Shown here one piece after another: positions 45,350 to 59,902 of a DNA stretch of 64,000 nt (its first letter is position 1; the number at the start of each line of letters is the position of its first letter). The notes beneath the pieces were generated by a model, which worked only from the letters and a program-made list of their open reading frames with translations, searched no databases and had not been told where the DNA came from. The DNA comes from Eucalyptus grandis (Eukaryota > Streptophyta > Magnoliopsida > Myrtales > Myrtaceae). The position numbers and the translations under genes were made by a program. The stretch is from assembly GCF_016545825.1 (NCBI RefSeq), contig NC_052621.1, forward strand, positions 3,310,199-3,374,198, written 5' to 3'.

Positions 45350-48300
45350 GGCGTCGCCGGTGCCGAAAATTCGATTCATTCAGCTATCCTTTCCTGGTTT
45401 TCTGCTTTATGTTATTCTTTTTCCCCTTCTTTTGAACGAGTGGAGTGTGACTGTTGAACATTATTCGTGATTTTGTATTCCTTGTTCTGAACGATCGATT
45501 GATTGACGGTGTTTCGTGTATAAAACATTCCTATTGTGTCTGCAAATTCTTTACCCTTTTCATCTTTCCCCAAACTCATGCCTACGAAAATGGACTTTAT
45601 CTATTGTGATCAACTTACATCTTCACTCTCTTTTATGCGTAAGCCGGGCTATAAATGCAAGTACGTGATTTATCATTATCGTCGCATCAAATAAATAATC
45701 AAAAGAGGAAGCGCGACGGCATCAGAGTTTGTAGGATAACATACGGGTAAAAGCATGCATTGGGCAATAGACTTAGATTTTGCCATGACTTTCGTCACAT
45801 AAAGAAAGCAAGAAGGAAAATATGCGGGACGTATCGGGATTGGTCGGGCCTATGTGCATGGATAGTTAATTGCAAAAGAAAAATGATATGGTGATAATTT
45901 TCAATTTAATCTATTATGAGCATAACGGTCCGCTTTGAGCCACAAAAAAATCAAATAATAAATAATTTCAAATTGTTGTGAGCTTTACTCCTTCAAGAAT
46001 TTATGGTTCACAACAAATTATTATTCTGATAGTAATCCAAAAACTGTTACACTAGTAAAACTCATTACAAAATCGACGGATGATTATACCTTAAACTTAG
46101 GACTATCGAGCAAAACTAGAGGGCATGTGGCAAAACATAAATTATAAACAATGGGCCACAATTGGTATATCTCGGAAGCCCACAGCCCATTGCCCATCCG
46201 TTCTCTTCATGCGTTTAGCCCAACCGGGCGTCAGCACAGTGTCCAAAAAGGAGTTGAAACCAAACCCAACAATGAAAAACTGTCCGGCCCGGTTTGCGAA
46301 CTAATTAGTAATTATTCTTCCATATAAAAGTACTCTCCAATCGAATCAAAATTGTCCAGATGCCTTAGTTCGAAATTTGGTTTAGCAGTTCGAACCATCG
46401 TTTGCCCATCCCCTACGGTGGCTGTCGCCCAACGTCCATGGAATTGCTCTATTGTCGTCTACAAATGTGAATTAACTTTAACAAATTTTTTTTGGGTGAA
46501 ACTCCACAACTCGTTTTTTAGTCAACCTCGTCCTCCTCAATCTAAATCTTCCATTTGCCATTGCCTCACTGGTATGGAGTGCTACATCAAAGATTTCATT
46601 CTGAGCAGCATGCTCCTCGATTGACCTAGCCTTCTATGGTGTGTGTATATATTATATCGATAAGGTGCCTGAAACTCTTTAAATAAATGACTAATTTTAT
46701 ACTAACAAAAGTGACGAAGAGCTAAGTGGTCAGTAGGTCGTTGGCGAGCCAAATTCGACGTCGGTAGCCTTAGGCTGCTTGGGGTCATCGCTGATTGTGT
46801 GATGTTTAGTGAGGCTGCGAATGTTAGATCTAGCTTGCTGGTAGCCAAATTTGGCTTTGTTAGTGAAATCACGTGAGGTGAGAACATTTATGGAATTTTG
46901 AAAGTTTAGTAAAAGTGAAAGTTGGAAGATAATATGCATTAGTATTCCCAAATACTTAAAGCTGAGAGCATCTTCAGACTTGCCTCGGATAAAGATCTTC
47001 AAAGGCATTTGAAAATGCAGTTACATCTCCTAAACTGTCAAAAATTTATGGAACATCATTTGCTTCGGCCGAAAGGCTTTTGAAGCCCCAAAAGGCCTTT
47101 GGCTTTGTGTTGCCAACCGCAACCTAAGCACGGCAATCCCCACGTCCTATCGACCTCGATTAGTTTCTACAAATCCTCATTGGGTGTGACATTCCTCCTG
47201 TAAATTTGTAATTGCCTGGACTTTGGTTAGGTCGAAAATCATTTTTTTGGACTTTTGGGCCTCAAAGCTGGCAACCGCTCGACAAAAAGACACCAGCTAA
47301 ATCAAGACCTTGGACATGATCTGAAATCGTACAATTTTTTGGATTCAAAAAAAAAAATAAAAATTCTGAAAAAAAAATGCCACCTTAAAAAAATTCTGGT
47401 TTAAACTTCCTTTTACTTAGCTGTTTAATATTTTCTTTTCCTGTTCAAAAAAAAAAAATGCCACCTTATGAATTACCCAGAGATTGCACCGAAAGAAAAA
47501 AGATTACCCAGAGAGAAAACCCAATTTAGAAGAATGTAAGTTGCGCCAAACATCTCTCAAGCGACACGTGCAGGGTGTGACCACTGATCACGTCCTCTCC
47601 AAGTTAAAGCATTGCTTAGAGATCTGTAAGTCATCGGTCCCTGTTCGATGAAAGATCAACCCCCCACCAATTCATGCAGCTAATCCAGGTTATGCCAGTT
47701 AAATAACAAAAAGAAAATCCAGGCGCTTGCTTGATGTGAAGCGACACCCGCAATTCAGTCAGCCGGTCGATGTAAATTAGATGGAACGAAGCTATTCCTC
47801 TTCCCTCTTTCTGCTCTTCATCGCCATGCGAAATGGCGTGAAAGCACACGACTTAATCCCGATTCAGATGCTAATATCGCATGAATCTTTTTATTTTTAT
47901 TTTATTTTTTTTACGAAGTAGGTGATTGGGAGAGTGACTCCAATCACTGGACCACGTTCGATTAATTATGTAAATCAGTTTTAGTGAAATATGATTTATG
48001 ATGTAGCTAAATGGTGGGTGATCTTAGATCTCTATTACCCCAAAAGTTAGTTCAAATGAAGAGACTCTCTCACACACTTATAAACACATCACTTATTTTT
48101 TTCCATAACTAATATGAGATAAACTAATAATCTCTTCTTCATATATGGTAATTTTCCTATATGATTATTGGGTTCAGACTTGTTGGAAAGTTAGGGTTTT
48201 GGGTCTCTCTCACCTCATAAATTAATTTAAAAGATGAGACTTTCCCTTACACTTATAAATCGATTCTTATCGTTGAAATGTCCGATGCTGACCGGAAAAA

Positions 48301-51300
48301 CGAGGTAAATGGAAATAACATGTGTCGGGGACGGAGGAGTTTGTGTCTAAATGTTGGGTGAGACTTGATGTCATCGTCGCTCCTATTTAATTTCCCATGG
48401 AGATATATGAGTGATTTCTAAAGTATACCTGTCGGGAAGATTCATGGAAATTTCCTAGGAAATTTACAAATCAAATGTTGCGATCCGGACATGGGCCAGT
48501 GATTTTGTGCTTTTCCTCCAAGTCCAAGTTGCATCCTTCTTCAACTATTTGTGCTTGTTTTCTCCCTGCACTTTCATTCTACTTTGGCAGAGCAAATTTC
48601 TTTGAGTGGCGCTCTCCAACTGCATGCATTTTCAATTTTAATTCATCTTGCATTAATTGGAAAAAAATAAAAATACGAGGTCAATTTCATTAATCAACTT
48701 TCAAAATAATATATCGTTCTCTTTGTTTTCCATCAAATACCAAAAGCGTTATCAAATGCCAGTGAGGGCTAGCCTAGCTTGATCTAGCAAGAATCGACTT
48801 GGCTAGCCTCAGGCAAGTCTCGCATCGCCAGATCTAGGGGGCGAGTGTAACTTTGCTCGAGACTGATGAGGGCAATCCTTGCTAGTTATTACTTGTGGCT
48901 GGTCACCATGGCTGGGTGATAGGCAAAAGGAAAAGGAAAAAATAGAAAAGGAAAAATATAATAAAAATGATAAAGAATTGCATAAATTGTTCATATTAGT
49001 GTTAGTCGTATTATGTAGGACGGTTAATGTCTATATCAATGATTTTTGGCCAAAATAGTTTGGATGTAATCATTGATACAAATACAAAAGGTTCAAAGAT
49101 CAAAATTGGTTCAAATAAAATGTTTAGAATTAAATTGGTACAACTGTAATAGATTTATAACCTTTTTGGTACCCGATCAACCAATCCAATTATAAACAAA
49201 CCCAATAATAACACGATAGAAGCAACAAGAGAGCGTACCAAGTGAACAGTAATATCGACATCAATGTGAAAGCCCTTTTTATGTGAAAAAGGGAAAAATT
49301 AACTGGATGGCAGAATCCACAGATCAACAAAGAGGTCTAATCACACCACCTACTCCAAAGGCACGAACTGTTTCCTTCTACAAGACACCACTACACTATA
49401 AACTCCAAATCACAAACCATGTGCCACCACAACTGAAGGCTGTTCAAGCAAAATGGTTTCGTACCATTGCCTTCCACCGCGACTCCCACTCACGAAACAG
49501 TCACCCACTTCGCCAGTTCGCCTTGTTCTGTCATTCACTCAGGAGAAATTGCGGTCGCTCCTTCTTGCAAAAACGCGCGTGCGCATGCATACAGAGGGGC
49601 GACTCTTTAATGTCCCGGAAGTATGTTGTGCCCTAACTTCACGCACAACTATCGTTCCAAATCACTATTTATTCTCATCTATATCCTACCTATCGTTCCG
49701 GCATTGCGTTGTCGTCTAGTGAAGTCGCTTCTTTATGTCATGTTTAATGAGGACGGACAAGACATCATATATGAGAGAAGATTGATAAGAAATATGCTAT
49801 TTATGAAGAATGATTGCACACTCGATTTTCAAGAACTTTTTGACTTAGTATAGAGTAAAATTTCTATTCATGTCACGCAAAAGTCATAGGAAAAACTCGA
49901 ATCTTCATCCACAATAACTTATAGCTGGATCCCATCTCTATCTCCTTGTACATACTTTTCTTTTTCATTAGTCATTCGAGTTTATTCTAGTAAACAATTC
50001 GCCATGTGATCTCGCACCTATCCTATGTCCTGATTTTCTCAATACCCTCTAATTTTTCGATCATGAATTATAGGAAAATAATAGCAAAACGATAAGAATT
50101 GACAGCATTGCATCTATGGATATGGAAACGACAAATGAAGCTGAGCCAACCCTTGAACGTGCGGAGACATTTAGGACCCAAAGTAGACCATGCATTCGAT
50201 AGGAGCAAAGCGTCGAAATGCTGCAATTATATGGTAGAGCCACCAAGTTCAGACAAAAGAGAAAATATTTATGCCCTGCGGGTCTTCTTGACCCCCTAAA
50301 AGATTTGACGTGAACGAGCAATGCATATATTCATATGCAGAGCGTGAAACAACAATCAAATCGGGGTGCTTCCCCTTTGCATAGGTCTCCAAAAGGGCAT
50401 GCAGTAAATAGTCCTTAACTTTCTCTTCTCATCTTTTTTTTCGCTTTCATATCAAATGATGGCCAAAAAATCTAGGAAGATATTTTTCTAGCTTGCACTC
50501 TTAGGGTTTTGGGGTCGAGAGGCCGATAAATTCAAATCCATAAAGATAACATGGTTCAATCTGGGCATCATTAGATGAATATTAGAGTCAATGTGGTTTG
50601 GTAGGATCATGGTTATATTGTACTTATGTCGTGCCTTGAAGTTGCTGCAAAGTGCTGTAAATTATTGTTTGATGATGCATACTTTAGGGTTGCAGTACCT
50701 CAAAATTGGGTGAGATGCAATAAGAGAGTGTAATTGTAGTGGTGTTTTAGCTATACAATGTTTGTCAAACACCTTGAAAATTTGTAGTATAGTAGTATCC
50801 ATTTTTGTCACTGTGGAAACTGTCGATGGCATTTGTGCCAAATAGCCTCTTAATCAACTGAAGTATAAAGTTGATGTATAAGTGTAATTGACTCACCCTC
50901 TTTGGTCAAACGTAAATAATGTAATTCTTATTGTACTTCTTATAAGGAGGAGTATGTTATGATGGTATGAATCACAATACAAGAATGACAACATGAAATG
51001 AATTGCAAAAATTGCATGTGACTCCGCAAATAAAGTTCTTGATATATAGGAGGTCGACATTCCCTTTGTAATTCCATAATTATCTTCTATCGTTTGATAG
51101 TTGTATGTTATGCTTCTCGTCCTAACTACATTTTCTCTCTCACCATTTCTCATTCTATACCCATGTATTCTTCTCCGACTCTAAAAAATGGGTCTAATTT
51201 GTGGTACCGGTCTTTTTTGTTTTTGAGAGTCAAAACAACATACATCATGTTAAAAAATGAAGGAGGAAAGAAAGGAAAATGTGGCTCCTCTTCTCCCCCT

Positions 51301-53540
51301 TTATGTGGCAATTCTTTACTCGGAAGGCAAAGCGATAAGATTTATAAAGGGGGAGGGAAAAAAAGAAAGAAGAAGAACAAAGAGAAGGGACCAAACTATC
51401 TAAAGGCGATGCATTTATACGCTGTATTCAATGGGAGTTACTGGTGAAATAATGACCTAGAGAAGGTATCTTGCATGTGGTGGGACTCCTACTTCACAGG
51501 CTTTGGTTTGGTATTCATGAGAATGAATCATCACTTCGAAGAAAAGGAAGTTTCTTTCCCTTGGATCTTTTATACACAGATGGGCCTTCCCCATAATTAA
51601 TTTTCCCTTCTTTCTTTGGATCTTGAGAGGTTTTATAACAGGCTCTTTACGCTACATAGATTGCTAGGGAGAGGAGGGGACATGTGGGCGAGGAAGGGTG
51701 GTCACATATCACATGTTAGGACCTTGGTCATGCAATTGTGCCAGAAAAGAAAATGACAAAAATCACACTGTTGAGGGCTTAGTTCTCAATAAAAACCATG
51801 TGGGTTTTGCGCTTAGATCATGTAGGGATTGGTCAGGTGTCCTGGATGTCCTTGCTATCTTTTGAATGTTGGGTATGGTGCTCTTGATCTTTTATCCCAT
51901 ATCAATGGAGGTTCTGGGGATTTCTGAGACCCCATGGGCATTAAGTAAAAAGGAGAAACTTTTCTCCAAATTCGTTTTATAAATATAGATTAGGTCTATC
52001 CCGCTAATACAAGGAAAAGGGATAGGACGGATTTCACATTGGACCTGTAAACAAATTGAAAGAAAAAAAATCACATACACGTGTTCGATGTGTAGCCTTG
52101 AATGTGGCGAGATCCGTGTGGGGCCACTTGATTAAGCGTGTATATGAGCTTGGCTGCTCATTGCGCCGGATGCATCCAAGTACATCTTTCAATACATTCA
52201 TAATGAGGAAATGTCAAGAGAAACTTCGCGAGTTGAATTCATTGACATCAAATTAGACCGATATTTATTCTGAAGTTTAATTCATTGAGTTATAAGTCAA
52301 TATCTATTATACGTTGCTCCTTTTTATCCCAACGGTCTATTATGAGGTGTTTTGTCGACACGATATATTCTAGCTAAAGTTATCATTTGTATTTTTAAGA
52401 GCAAAAAAGGAATTGAAGTCATGAATTAAATCGAGCCTATTTTTTATTTATTTGTTATACTTTAGAACATGTGAAAAAGTTGGGTGAGATTTCATATTGC
52501 CACAAAATAGGAAAGCAAGAGAGCATAATTATAATCTGCAATTTGATTGTTACAATAATTAGCAATATATGGAGGAGGAAAGGTGGATGAAAGTAGGTAC
52601 GAAGCTCTCAAACCTTGAAGCTATTGGCTCAAGTAACATTTTTATACAAGATGTTTTAAAATTCAATGCACTTGAGCGTCTTTTAGGGGGCACCACCAAC
52701 TCCCTATTTTAGGCCGAAAAAATTGCAGGGAAAACTTAGGAAAAGGAGAAAAAGATATAAACTCATTATATCCGAATAGCGTTGGAAAAATACAATAGAA
52801 TAATGCCGCATCAGATTGTTAGCAATTTATGGTTATGACTATCGGCCATCGACATGTGACATGATTAACGACGAAGAAAGCATAACTACCGCCACTTCAA
52901 TATTACTAATTGTTTCTTAATTAGTGCCATCCAAAACCACTCTATTGTAATTTTACTCAGTAAACGAGAATCAAACATGTTAATACGTCAATTATTGTAC
53001 AAATGATTAAATGTTGCATGTCGGAATTGTTCCCAAACGTCCTTCTTGAAGATTCTGAGATAGGACCGAGTCCTTATCAAGTCCAATCGGCGCGTTATTC
53101 GCGCATTTTCTTATACAATATCGAGAAACCCTTATTAAGAAAAAGCGTTCATTTTGACCGGTAGTTACTAAAGTGCGTTCGTTCATCAGATGATCTCCAA
53201 AAGCAGCATGACTCCTCCCTCAGCCGAGCCCCGCTCACTGCCGGCACGAGGAGGGCACGTGACCTCACTTTACCCCCTGGCAGAGCGCCGGGGAGCGCGG
53301 GACGACGCCGTTTTCGGGCCCCCTTCCGCCTTCCCCCCACTCCCCCCCCTTCTTCGTTACGTTTAAGGATGTGGGTTCCGTAACCGGCCGACGCGGGACA
53401 CGTGGCGGGCCGCGGTGGATCCGCGGGGGGTGATTTTATAGACGTTAGTGTTACGGCAAAATTTAAGGGAGGGAGGAGGGGGAGGGTGACGTGTCCTTCC
53501 CATTTAATATTTCCAAATCGCCGCTCATCTCTCCTCCCTC
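45350..53540. other. 8-kb stretch without a convincing gene
   Basis: AT-rich with short decayed repeats. An imperfect inverted repeat lies at about 45950-46040 (TTGTTGTGAGC and GTTCACAACAA). AAAAATGCCACCTTA occurs twice (about 47374 and 47454). Two related 65-base segments (CTCT...AAAGTTAGTTCAAATGA...CACTTATAAA) lie at about 48030-48085 and 48200-48260. Phrases at 49080-49165 (TTTAGAATTAAATTGGTACA) look like one arm of a fold-back MITE. ORFs of up to 117 codons (49283, 51094) show no domain. Confidence 0.5.
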
Positions 53541-53751
53541 TCCTCCCTCTGTCTCTCTCTCTCTTCACTTTCTCTCTCTAAGACCTCCTTCAAGTTTTTC
53601 GTTGCCCGTTTTGACATCTCTCCCTCTTCCCCCCCTCCTTCTCTCTCTCTCTCTCTCTCTATGTCCGTCTCTTTCTACCCTGTAACTTTCTGCGCAGCTT
53701 AGGTTTTTCGTTTCTTTGCTTGGAATTCAAGGAAGACGGAGCTCTCGGAAG
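53541..53751 (+). promoter_or_regulatory. CT-rich leader and 5' UTR exon of the RING gene
   Basis: Dense CT repeats (about 53551-53580 and 53637-53661) are followed by a likely non-coding exon ending in GGAAG/GTATGG at 53751. The intron would run to a GTACAG acceptor at 54491-54492. The borders are inferred from splice signals only. Confidence 0.55.
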
Positions 53752-54519
53752 GTATGGGCTTTTTGATTTTACTCCGAGAATGCGTGTAATTTTCGCAGGA
53801 TTGGTTCGTTTGTGTTTTCGGGGGATGTGTTTTGTTGGGTCTTTTTTGTTCTCTCTCTCTTTTTCTTCTTTTTTTGGGTTTTGCGGTGCGGAAGCTTCGA
53901 TCCGTTTCGTAATTTCAAAACCATTTTTTGACTTTGGTTTGAAGACGAAAGCTTGTTTGGTAGAGAAAGGGGGAGAGGGAAAGTGGGAGAAATGATTTGT
54001 TTTTGGTCTGTTGATTTGGGGTTTCTGGATTTGTCGAGGTTAGCGAGCTCGAGATGCGTCGGTGCCGAGCTCCTTTGGGGGCTGACTCTTTTCGAGGCTC
54101 TGCCCGCCGGATTTGCAAATTCGGGACAAATCTGGGCTTCCGAGGTTCGATTCATTGCTCTGCAGTTTATTTTCCTGTGGCAGCGTCGTTTATTGGAGTT
54201 AAGGTTGCCCGTGGTCTGGATTTTGAGCGGTTATTTTGGTTCTCTTTGGTCCTCTTTGGTCCATTCCTTTTCAGGGTGTTGAAGGAGGGATTTTGGTTTT
54301 GTTTGTTTTGTTCTGTTCTACGAATCTTTTGCTCGATTTATGCGAGCTCTTGTAACATAGGCTTGCTTAGAGAATGTTGAACTGAACAATTAATGTGCTA
54401 CGGAAAGATAATTGTTGCTTCTGATGATTAAAACGTGTGCATCTATCTCTGGTTCGATGACTGTGTCTAATTTCCTCGGTGCATTTGTACAGTGAAGTTT
54501 GTTGGGCTTCAGATCTCTG

Positions 54520-54654
54520 ATGGTCTTGATGGCAAGTTATAGACGATAAGCAGCTCTATCTGGGATGCAGTGGCCTCATTCTGATGGAATCCTCTGTTGG
54601 GAGATGATTCCCCTGATTCATGCGCTTTTTGTGCATTTGAAGCAGATGGACTGA
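54520..54654 (+). other. two upstream ORFs before the RING gene
   Basis: In the inferred 5' UTR (from 54493), ATG at 54520 opens a 9-codon ORF ending at 54549. ATG at 54565 opens a 29-codon ORF (MQWPHSDGILCWEMIPLIHA...) ending with TGA at 54654, 24 bases before the main ATG. Both would have to be bypassed or re-initiated after, so they may lower or regulate translation. Confidence 0.55.
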
Positions 54655-54678
54655 AGGGTCTGATTTTTAGTGAGGAGG

Positions 54679-57600
54679 ATGGCCATTGCGGGTCTGCACA
54701 ATGTTTCGGTGCTTGATTCTTCTTTCCTCAGAGATTCTCAATCTTCAGGAGCCAGAGGACGGGCTGACCATGGGATGTCAGGCACTCGGGCGTCCTCCAC
54801 ACTGCAGATGTGGCGGGAGCTCGAGGATGAACATGCAGTGAGTCGTCAAGAGAGAATCGGTGAAGGATTGATCCATGAAACAAGTGATGTTTCAACTAAT
54901 GATCTCTCAAGTCTCAACAGTTTTGAAGAAGGTGAGAGTGATGTGGTTGAGAATGGGAACGAGTCTGGAACATGGTCTGACAGTCAAGCCGTGTCACAAA
55001 ATGAGACCTTGGAAAACAACAATCTCAGCCAGGAGCATTCTTCTGATTTAGGAGAAACCGAGAGAGAAAGAGTGAGGAAAATATTTCGTGAATGGATGAA
55101 CAGTGGTGTTAGAGAGTGTGCATCCGACATTTCTCAAATTGCTGATCATCCAAGGGCACAATGGCTTGGGGAAACTGAGCAGGAGAGGGTTAGAATAATA
55201 AGGGAGTGGGTACAGACAAATAGTCAGAGAGGTCCTTGTGGTGACAGCAGAGAACAGGCCGCTGAAATTGGTGCTCAAATTGAACGGGTGCGTGATGGCT
55301 TGCTTGTGAATGGAAATGAAGTCCGAGCTGACAATAACAGACGAGGCATTCGCAGAGTATGTGGTAGACAGGTTCTACTCGACATGTTGAAGAAATCAGA
55401 GAGAGAAAGGCAAAGAGAGATCCAGGGGTTATTGCAGCAGCAGCCGGTTTCACAGTTTGCTCATCGCAACCGCATTCAGGTGCATATAGTGTATCTCTGT
55501 TGGAAGTTTCGCTATTCATATCTTAGTTTCTAGATGTAAATGTTGAGTCTTTACATTTTTGGATTCATAAAATTTCACTCAATGATGTAGGGTACAATAA
55601 TGGAAATTGCATTTATTAGCGATTCCTTTGCTGTAGCAGTTGTTAAAGAAGCTGGATCTAAATAGTATTCGTTAAACAGGACTGAACTTCTAATTCTCTT
55701 CTTCACTGTGAAGCCTTTGCTGTTGCTTTTAAAGCATTTTGATGAGCAAGGCCTTGTTTATTATGACACGTAGACAGGGCCAAATGTCTTGTCCAATTGA
55801 TCTTCTTAGATTTCTAAGTCCATGAACCTTAGTGAAGCTAACAAGCACCCAAGTCTTCCTCTTGCTCTTTGTTTTTGCATTCATCGCATTCTTCCCATGT
55901 CAAATCTGCAAAAAAAGAAAATCAGAAGTTTGTTGCATAGCTGGTGTATTTCTGAGATTAACTGACATACTGCATGTTCATGTGCAGTCATTGCTTAGGG
56001 GTAGATTTTTGCGAAATGAGAGGACAGTGAATGAAGGAACCAGTTCCTTGGCAGCTAGCGAACTGGGATTATTAAGGAAAAGACAGACAGTTTCTGGTCT
56101 CAGGTATGTTGTCTTGAGTGCTCTGTGAAGTTTAGATTTATGTCCCTTGAACTTGGAGCCAGTTTTTTTTTTTTTTTAATAGTATATTGTATTTCGTTTC
56201 TTTCTATTGCGTTTGCAGTCTGTTCTTCCATTATATTCATGATAATTAACTAGTTTGAACATTCCAAATTCTTATTCCTGGTATTTTTTCCCCTCATTAA
56301 TGAATCAGGGAAGGATTTCTTTCCAGATTGGACAACTCTGTCAGTGGTGAAGTGAGCACTGACTTTGATAGCTCTTCTAGCAGTGAAATCAATGATAATC
56401 AGCAAGGACATGGTGGCCAAAATAATTTGCCCGTGGTCATGGATGATAATCTTGAAGGAACTCGGCCTTCTAATGCTGAAAGAAATATCTATGAGTTGTC
56501 ACATGGTAGAGATAATTTAGGATCCATTAATCAAGAAGTTGGATCTGTGGATGTTGCTGAAGAAAGGCAGGTTGAAGTGCTAGCAAATGAGTCACACAAC
56601 AAGCAACAGCCAGTTGCTGCTCAGTTGACGGATGTGGGTGGAAGTCAGGCAGACAGTTCACATGAAAGGGGTGATCGGTCACCCAATGAAATTGGGCAAA
56701 TTGATGTCCCAGAGCATGCTTCTTCACATCTGATACGTGGAGTAGAGAGTGCCATTGGCGATGGGGCAGGATCCACTGCTAACACTGAAGAAATGCCAGA
56801 GGCAGGGCTTGTAAGTGAGTTGAGGAATAGTCAAATGTCAATTGTTGCTGGATCGATTGATATGGTTGATGGGGAGGTCAATGTACGTACTGATGAGCCA
56901 TCTAGAGATTTGCAGATTGAATCTGGAGAACCTACTCATTCGGATCAAGTAAGCGAAGCACTCTATCGTCATTTTGAGACAGTACGAGAGGGAAACTCTG
57001 TCCATACTCTATTGGAACAGACAAGTTCTTTTGATGAAAATGCTGCTGAAAATGTAAGATGGCGAGTTTCAGCCATCCAAGTTCAAGATTGGCAAGAAAG
57101 CCGCTCGGAAAGTGAAGGGAGTGATCTCCATGAAGCAGGTGCCCAATCTAATGGACAAATTGGCAGTGCTGGTGAGGTTTCTGATGAATCTCCCTCAGAA
57201 ACCACTGTTAATGAATGGTCGCAGGACCGATATGCAAATGAAGACATGGAAGGTAGCCCTCGAATGGAGTATGAGGTTGAAAATGGGATCAATAGTGTCC
57301 AAGAGGATGGGCAGAGTTGGTCTGAAGGTCATTCTGAACAGGAAGATGTTTCCAATGGAAGAGTTGGCACATTTTATTTACCAGATGATGATAATGTGTA
57401 TAGCACGGAACTCAGGGAACTTCTGAGTAGGTAAGAATTTTATTTAACATAAATTTATGTTTGCCTGGCCCTTATAGTGGGAATTAAAAGATGACAGAAG
57501 TTATGTTGGTGCGCAGGAGGAGTGTTTCTAATCTTCTTCACAGTAGATTTCGCGAGAGTCTTGACCAACTGATACAATCATATGTAGAAAGGCAAGGTCA

Positions 57601-59187
57601 AGCTTCTGCAGATTGGGAGTTGCATGGTACATCTCCTACTCCTGCAACTGCAGAGGAGGAGTTGGAGCAGATGAGTGGAGAAAATGATGCTCAGATGGAT
57701 GCTGTTGAGAACCCCTCATTTTCTCTACCACCATTTCCACCCCCTTCAATTCAGTCACGCTGGGACGAGGACTTGCACCATGATGGTTGGCCACAGCATG
57801 ACATTCATCAACACATGGGAGTTGTATGTTATTTTTCTGATTCAATCTTGGAACTTTCATTTTTTTTAATGTCATCAACACAAATATGATTCTCTGTTAA
57901 ATCTAGCTGTATACTCCTTTTTTTTTTTTTTTAATGTTCAGAACCCTGTGGGGGGAGAGAGACCTTTCATGGTTTCCAGTTCAACATTACTGCAATTTGT
58001 TGGTTTTATTGAAATTTCTTAGTTGGGCGGAGGATTTCCACCTGGCTCTGGTCTAAATGCAAAATAGTTGGCCTTGGACAAGACTTGTCTTAAGGCCTGA
58101 TCAGCATCTTCACTAAAGTTTTAAATTGCTCTATGCCTGAACGTTTAGTGAAAACTGAAAACTTGTTTTCATTTTTTCTCTGACAAACCTTGGTGATAAG
58201 CCTTTGTTTTAGAAATGTGGTTGTGCTTTCTCATTTTGAGAATTGCTAGTAAAAAGTTAAACATCAATGTTTTGCTTGTTGAAGATTGAGAGATTTTATT
58301 CTGTTGCTCCTCTTAATTTTCAATAAATATTTGGATGTTCTGGAGTTGTGTTGTGATATTTCAGATTTGTTGCACCTTTTAGCATTGCCTAAATTTATCA
58401 GATGAAATTGTGAACTTGTGGCAGGAATGGGACATCATTAATGATTTGAGGGTGGATATGGCTCGGCTTCAGCAGCGGATGAATAATATGCAAAGGATGC
58501 TTGAGGCTTGCATGGACATGCAACTTGAGTTGCAGCGTTCAATTAAGCAAGAAGTGTCCGCGGCACTAAATCGCCCAGCGGGCTCACAAGGTTTGCATTT
58601 CCTGAGATTGCAGTTGTTTAGATATTGGGTGTTTTCCCACCACCAAATCTTTTTCAGCATATGAAACCGGAGGTTCTTTCTTTTCTTAATATGTTTATGT
58701 TTTTGAGGAACATACTGTGTCATCCTTAAAATGCTTTGGTTGCCTATAGGCCTATTTGGCATTTGCAGTTGCCTGCAAATTGGGACATTTTCCATCTTCT
58801 GTGGTCAAGCAATTCTCATGTCATGTTGTCTGTTGCAGGTGCATGTGTAGGTGGCGGTCTGATGGATGACGAATCTAGGTGGGATTCTGTGAGAAAAGGG
58901 AGTTGCTGTATATGTCACGACAACAACATTGATTCTTTATTGTACAGGTAGCCCCTGAAGTCTTTATCTTCCCAGTGCAGATTTGGGGCATCTTGCATCA
59001 CGAATGATTTGAGCTCATTGTTACTCCAATCCCCTGTCAATTTGCTTATATAAATGCTCCATGTTGCAGATGTGGTCACATGTGCACGTGTTCCAAATGT
59101 GCGAATGACTTAGTTCAGAGTCAAGGGAAGTGCCCAATGTGCTGGGCACCCATTGTTGAGGTTATACGTGCTTATTTTATTTCATAG
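54679..59187 (+). CDS. large plant protein with C-terminal RING finger, probable E3 ubiquitin ligase
   Basis: Coding exons 54679-55479, 55988-56103, 56309-57430, 57517-57823, 58425-58590, 58839-58947 and 59070-59187 add up to 2,739 bases, 912 residues with no internal stop, which confirms the model. The N-terminal third has repeated charged blocks ([19 protein letters not shown] and [20 protein letters not shown]) followed by [20 protein letters not shown]. The middle is acidic, Ser/Glu/Gln-rich and probably disordered. [20 protein letters not shown] and YVERQ precede a coiled coil ([20 protein letters not shown]). The end is a [40 protein letters not shown], then [10 protein letters not shown]. 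This layout matches a plant RING/neuralized-like family of little-known function. The exon 4 donor could be GGA/GTTG three bases earlier. Confidence 0.93.
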
Positions 59188-59861
59188 CTGCCAGGCCAGG
59201 AAGAGAAATATCACTTTACTGACAACTGCATTCCTCGCGCCTGCTCAAGACTCCTTCAGGTATTGTTCTTTCTGAGACTCTCGTGCACCATCTTTACAAG
59301 AATCAACGATTGTGAATTGTGCTGAAAGAATTTATCCATAAACCGAAATGCCAAGAAAGAAGGCTATGATTAGTTAGGTAAAGACAATGATAATATCTGG
59401 AACAGCGGTTGAGAAAATTCGTTCTCATTCATGATGATGGCTACGAACACCGAATCTGGTTCTGGCTGTATTTATATTCATGGTGATTCTGTCATCCTGT
59501 GCAGGTTTTCAAGAACTGAGTTTGATGCTTGAAAGACAGGTGAGGGCTGTGATAGTCTTGGAGTTCAATGTCTTCTTCTTTAGCTTCACACTTTTATCTC
59601 CGTCGATGCCATGGTTCTTCCGAGCAACGGCTAGGTTCACCGGTTCAGTACAGAGAACCAAAAGAAACGAAAAAAAGATGATTGGTTGTAGTCTGTTAAA
59701 AGGTGGAGTGTGCAAGCATTAATTCCCTAATAATCATAGAATTAATTTTGCCCCCCACTTTTTCAAGCTATTCTTTTGAATATTACTTGTGACTTTTGTC
59801 ACGAAAAGGAATGTATTATAACTTATGCGAGGGTGTTGACAACATCATAGCTGCTTTGCCT

Positions 59862-59902
<41 letters not shown>

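Noticed and set aside
44666..45379. 237-codon minus-strand ORF opposite the NHL gene
   Set aside because: The plus strand shows a TATA box, a membrane helix and the NHL signature. The antisense frame is only open because of third-position GC bias.
49283..49719. 117- and 88-codon plus-strand ORFs
   Set aside because: No recognisable domain, no promoter or splice context, and they overlap in different frames.
53149..53568. 139-codon minus-strand ORF upstream of the RING gene
   Set aside because: Translation is a low-complexity Arg/Gly/Pro shadow of the CT-rich leader and promoter on the other strand.
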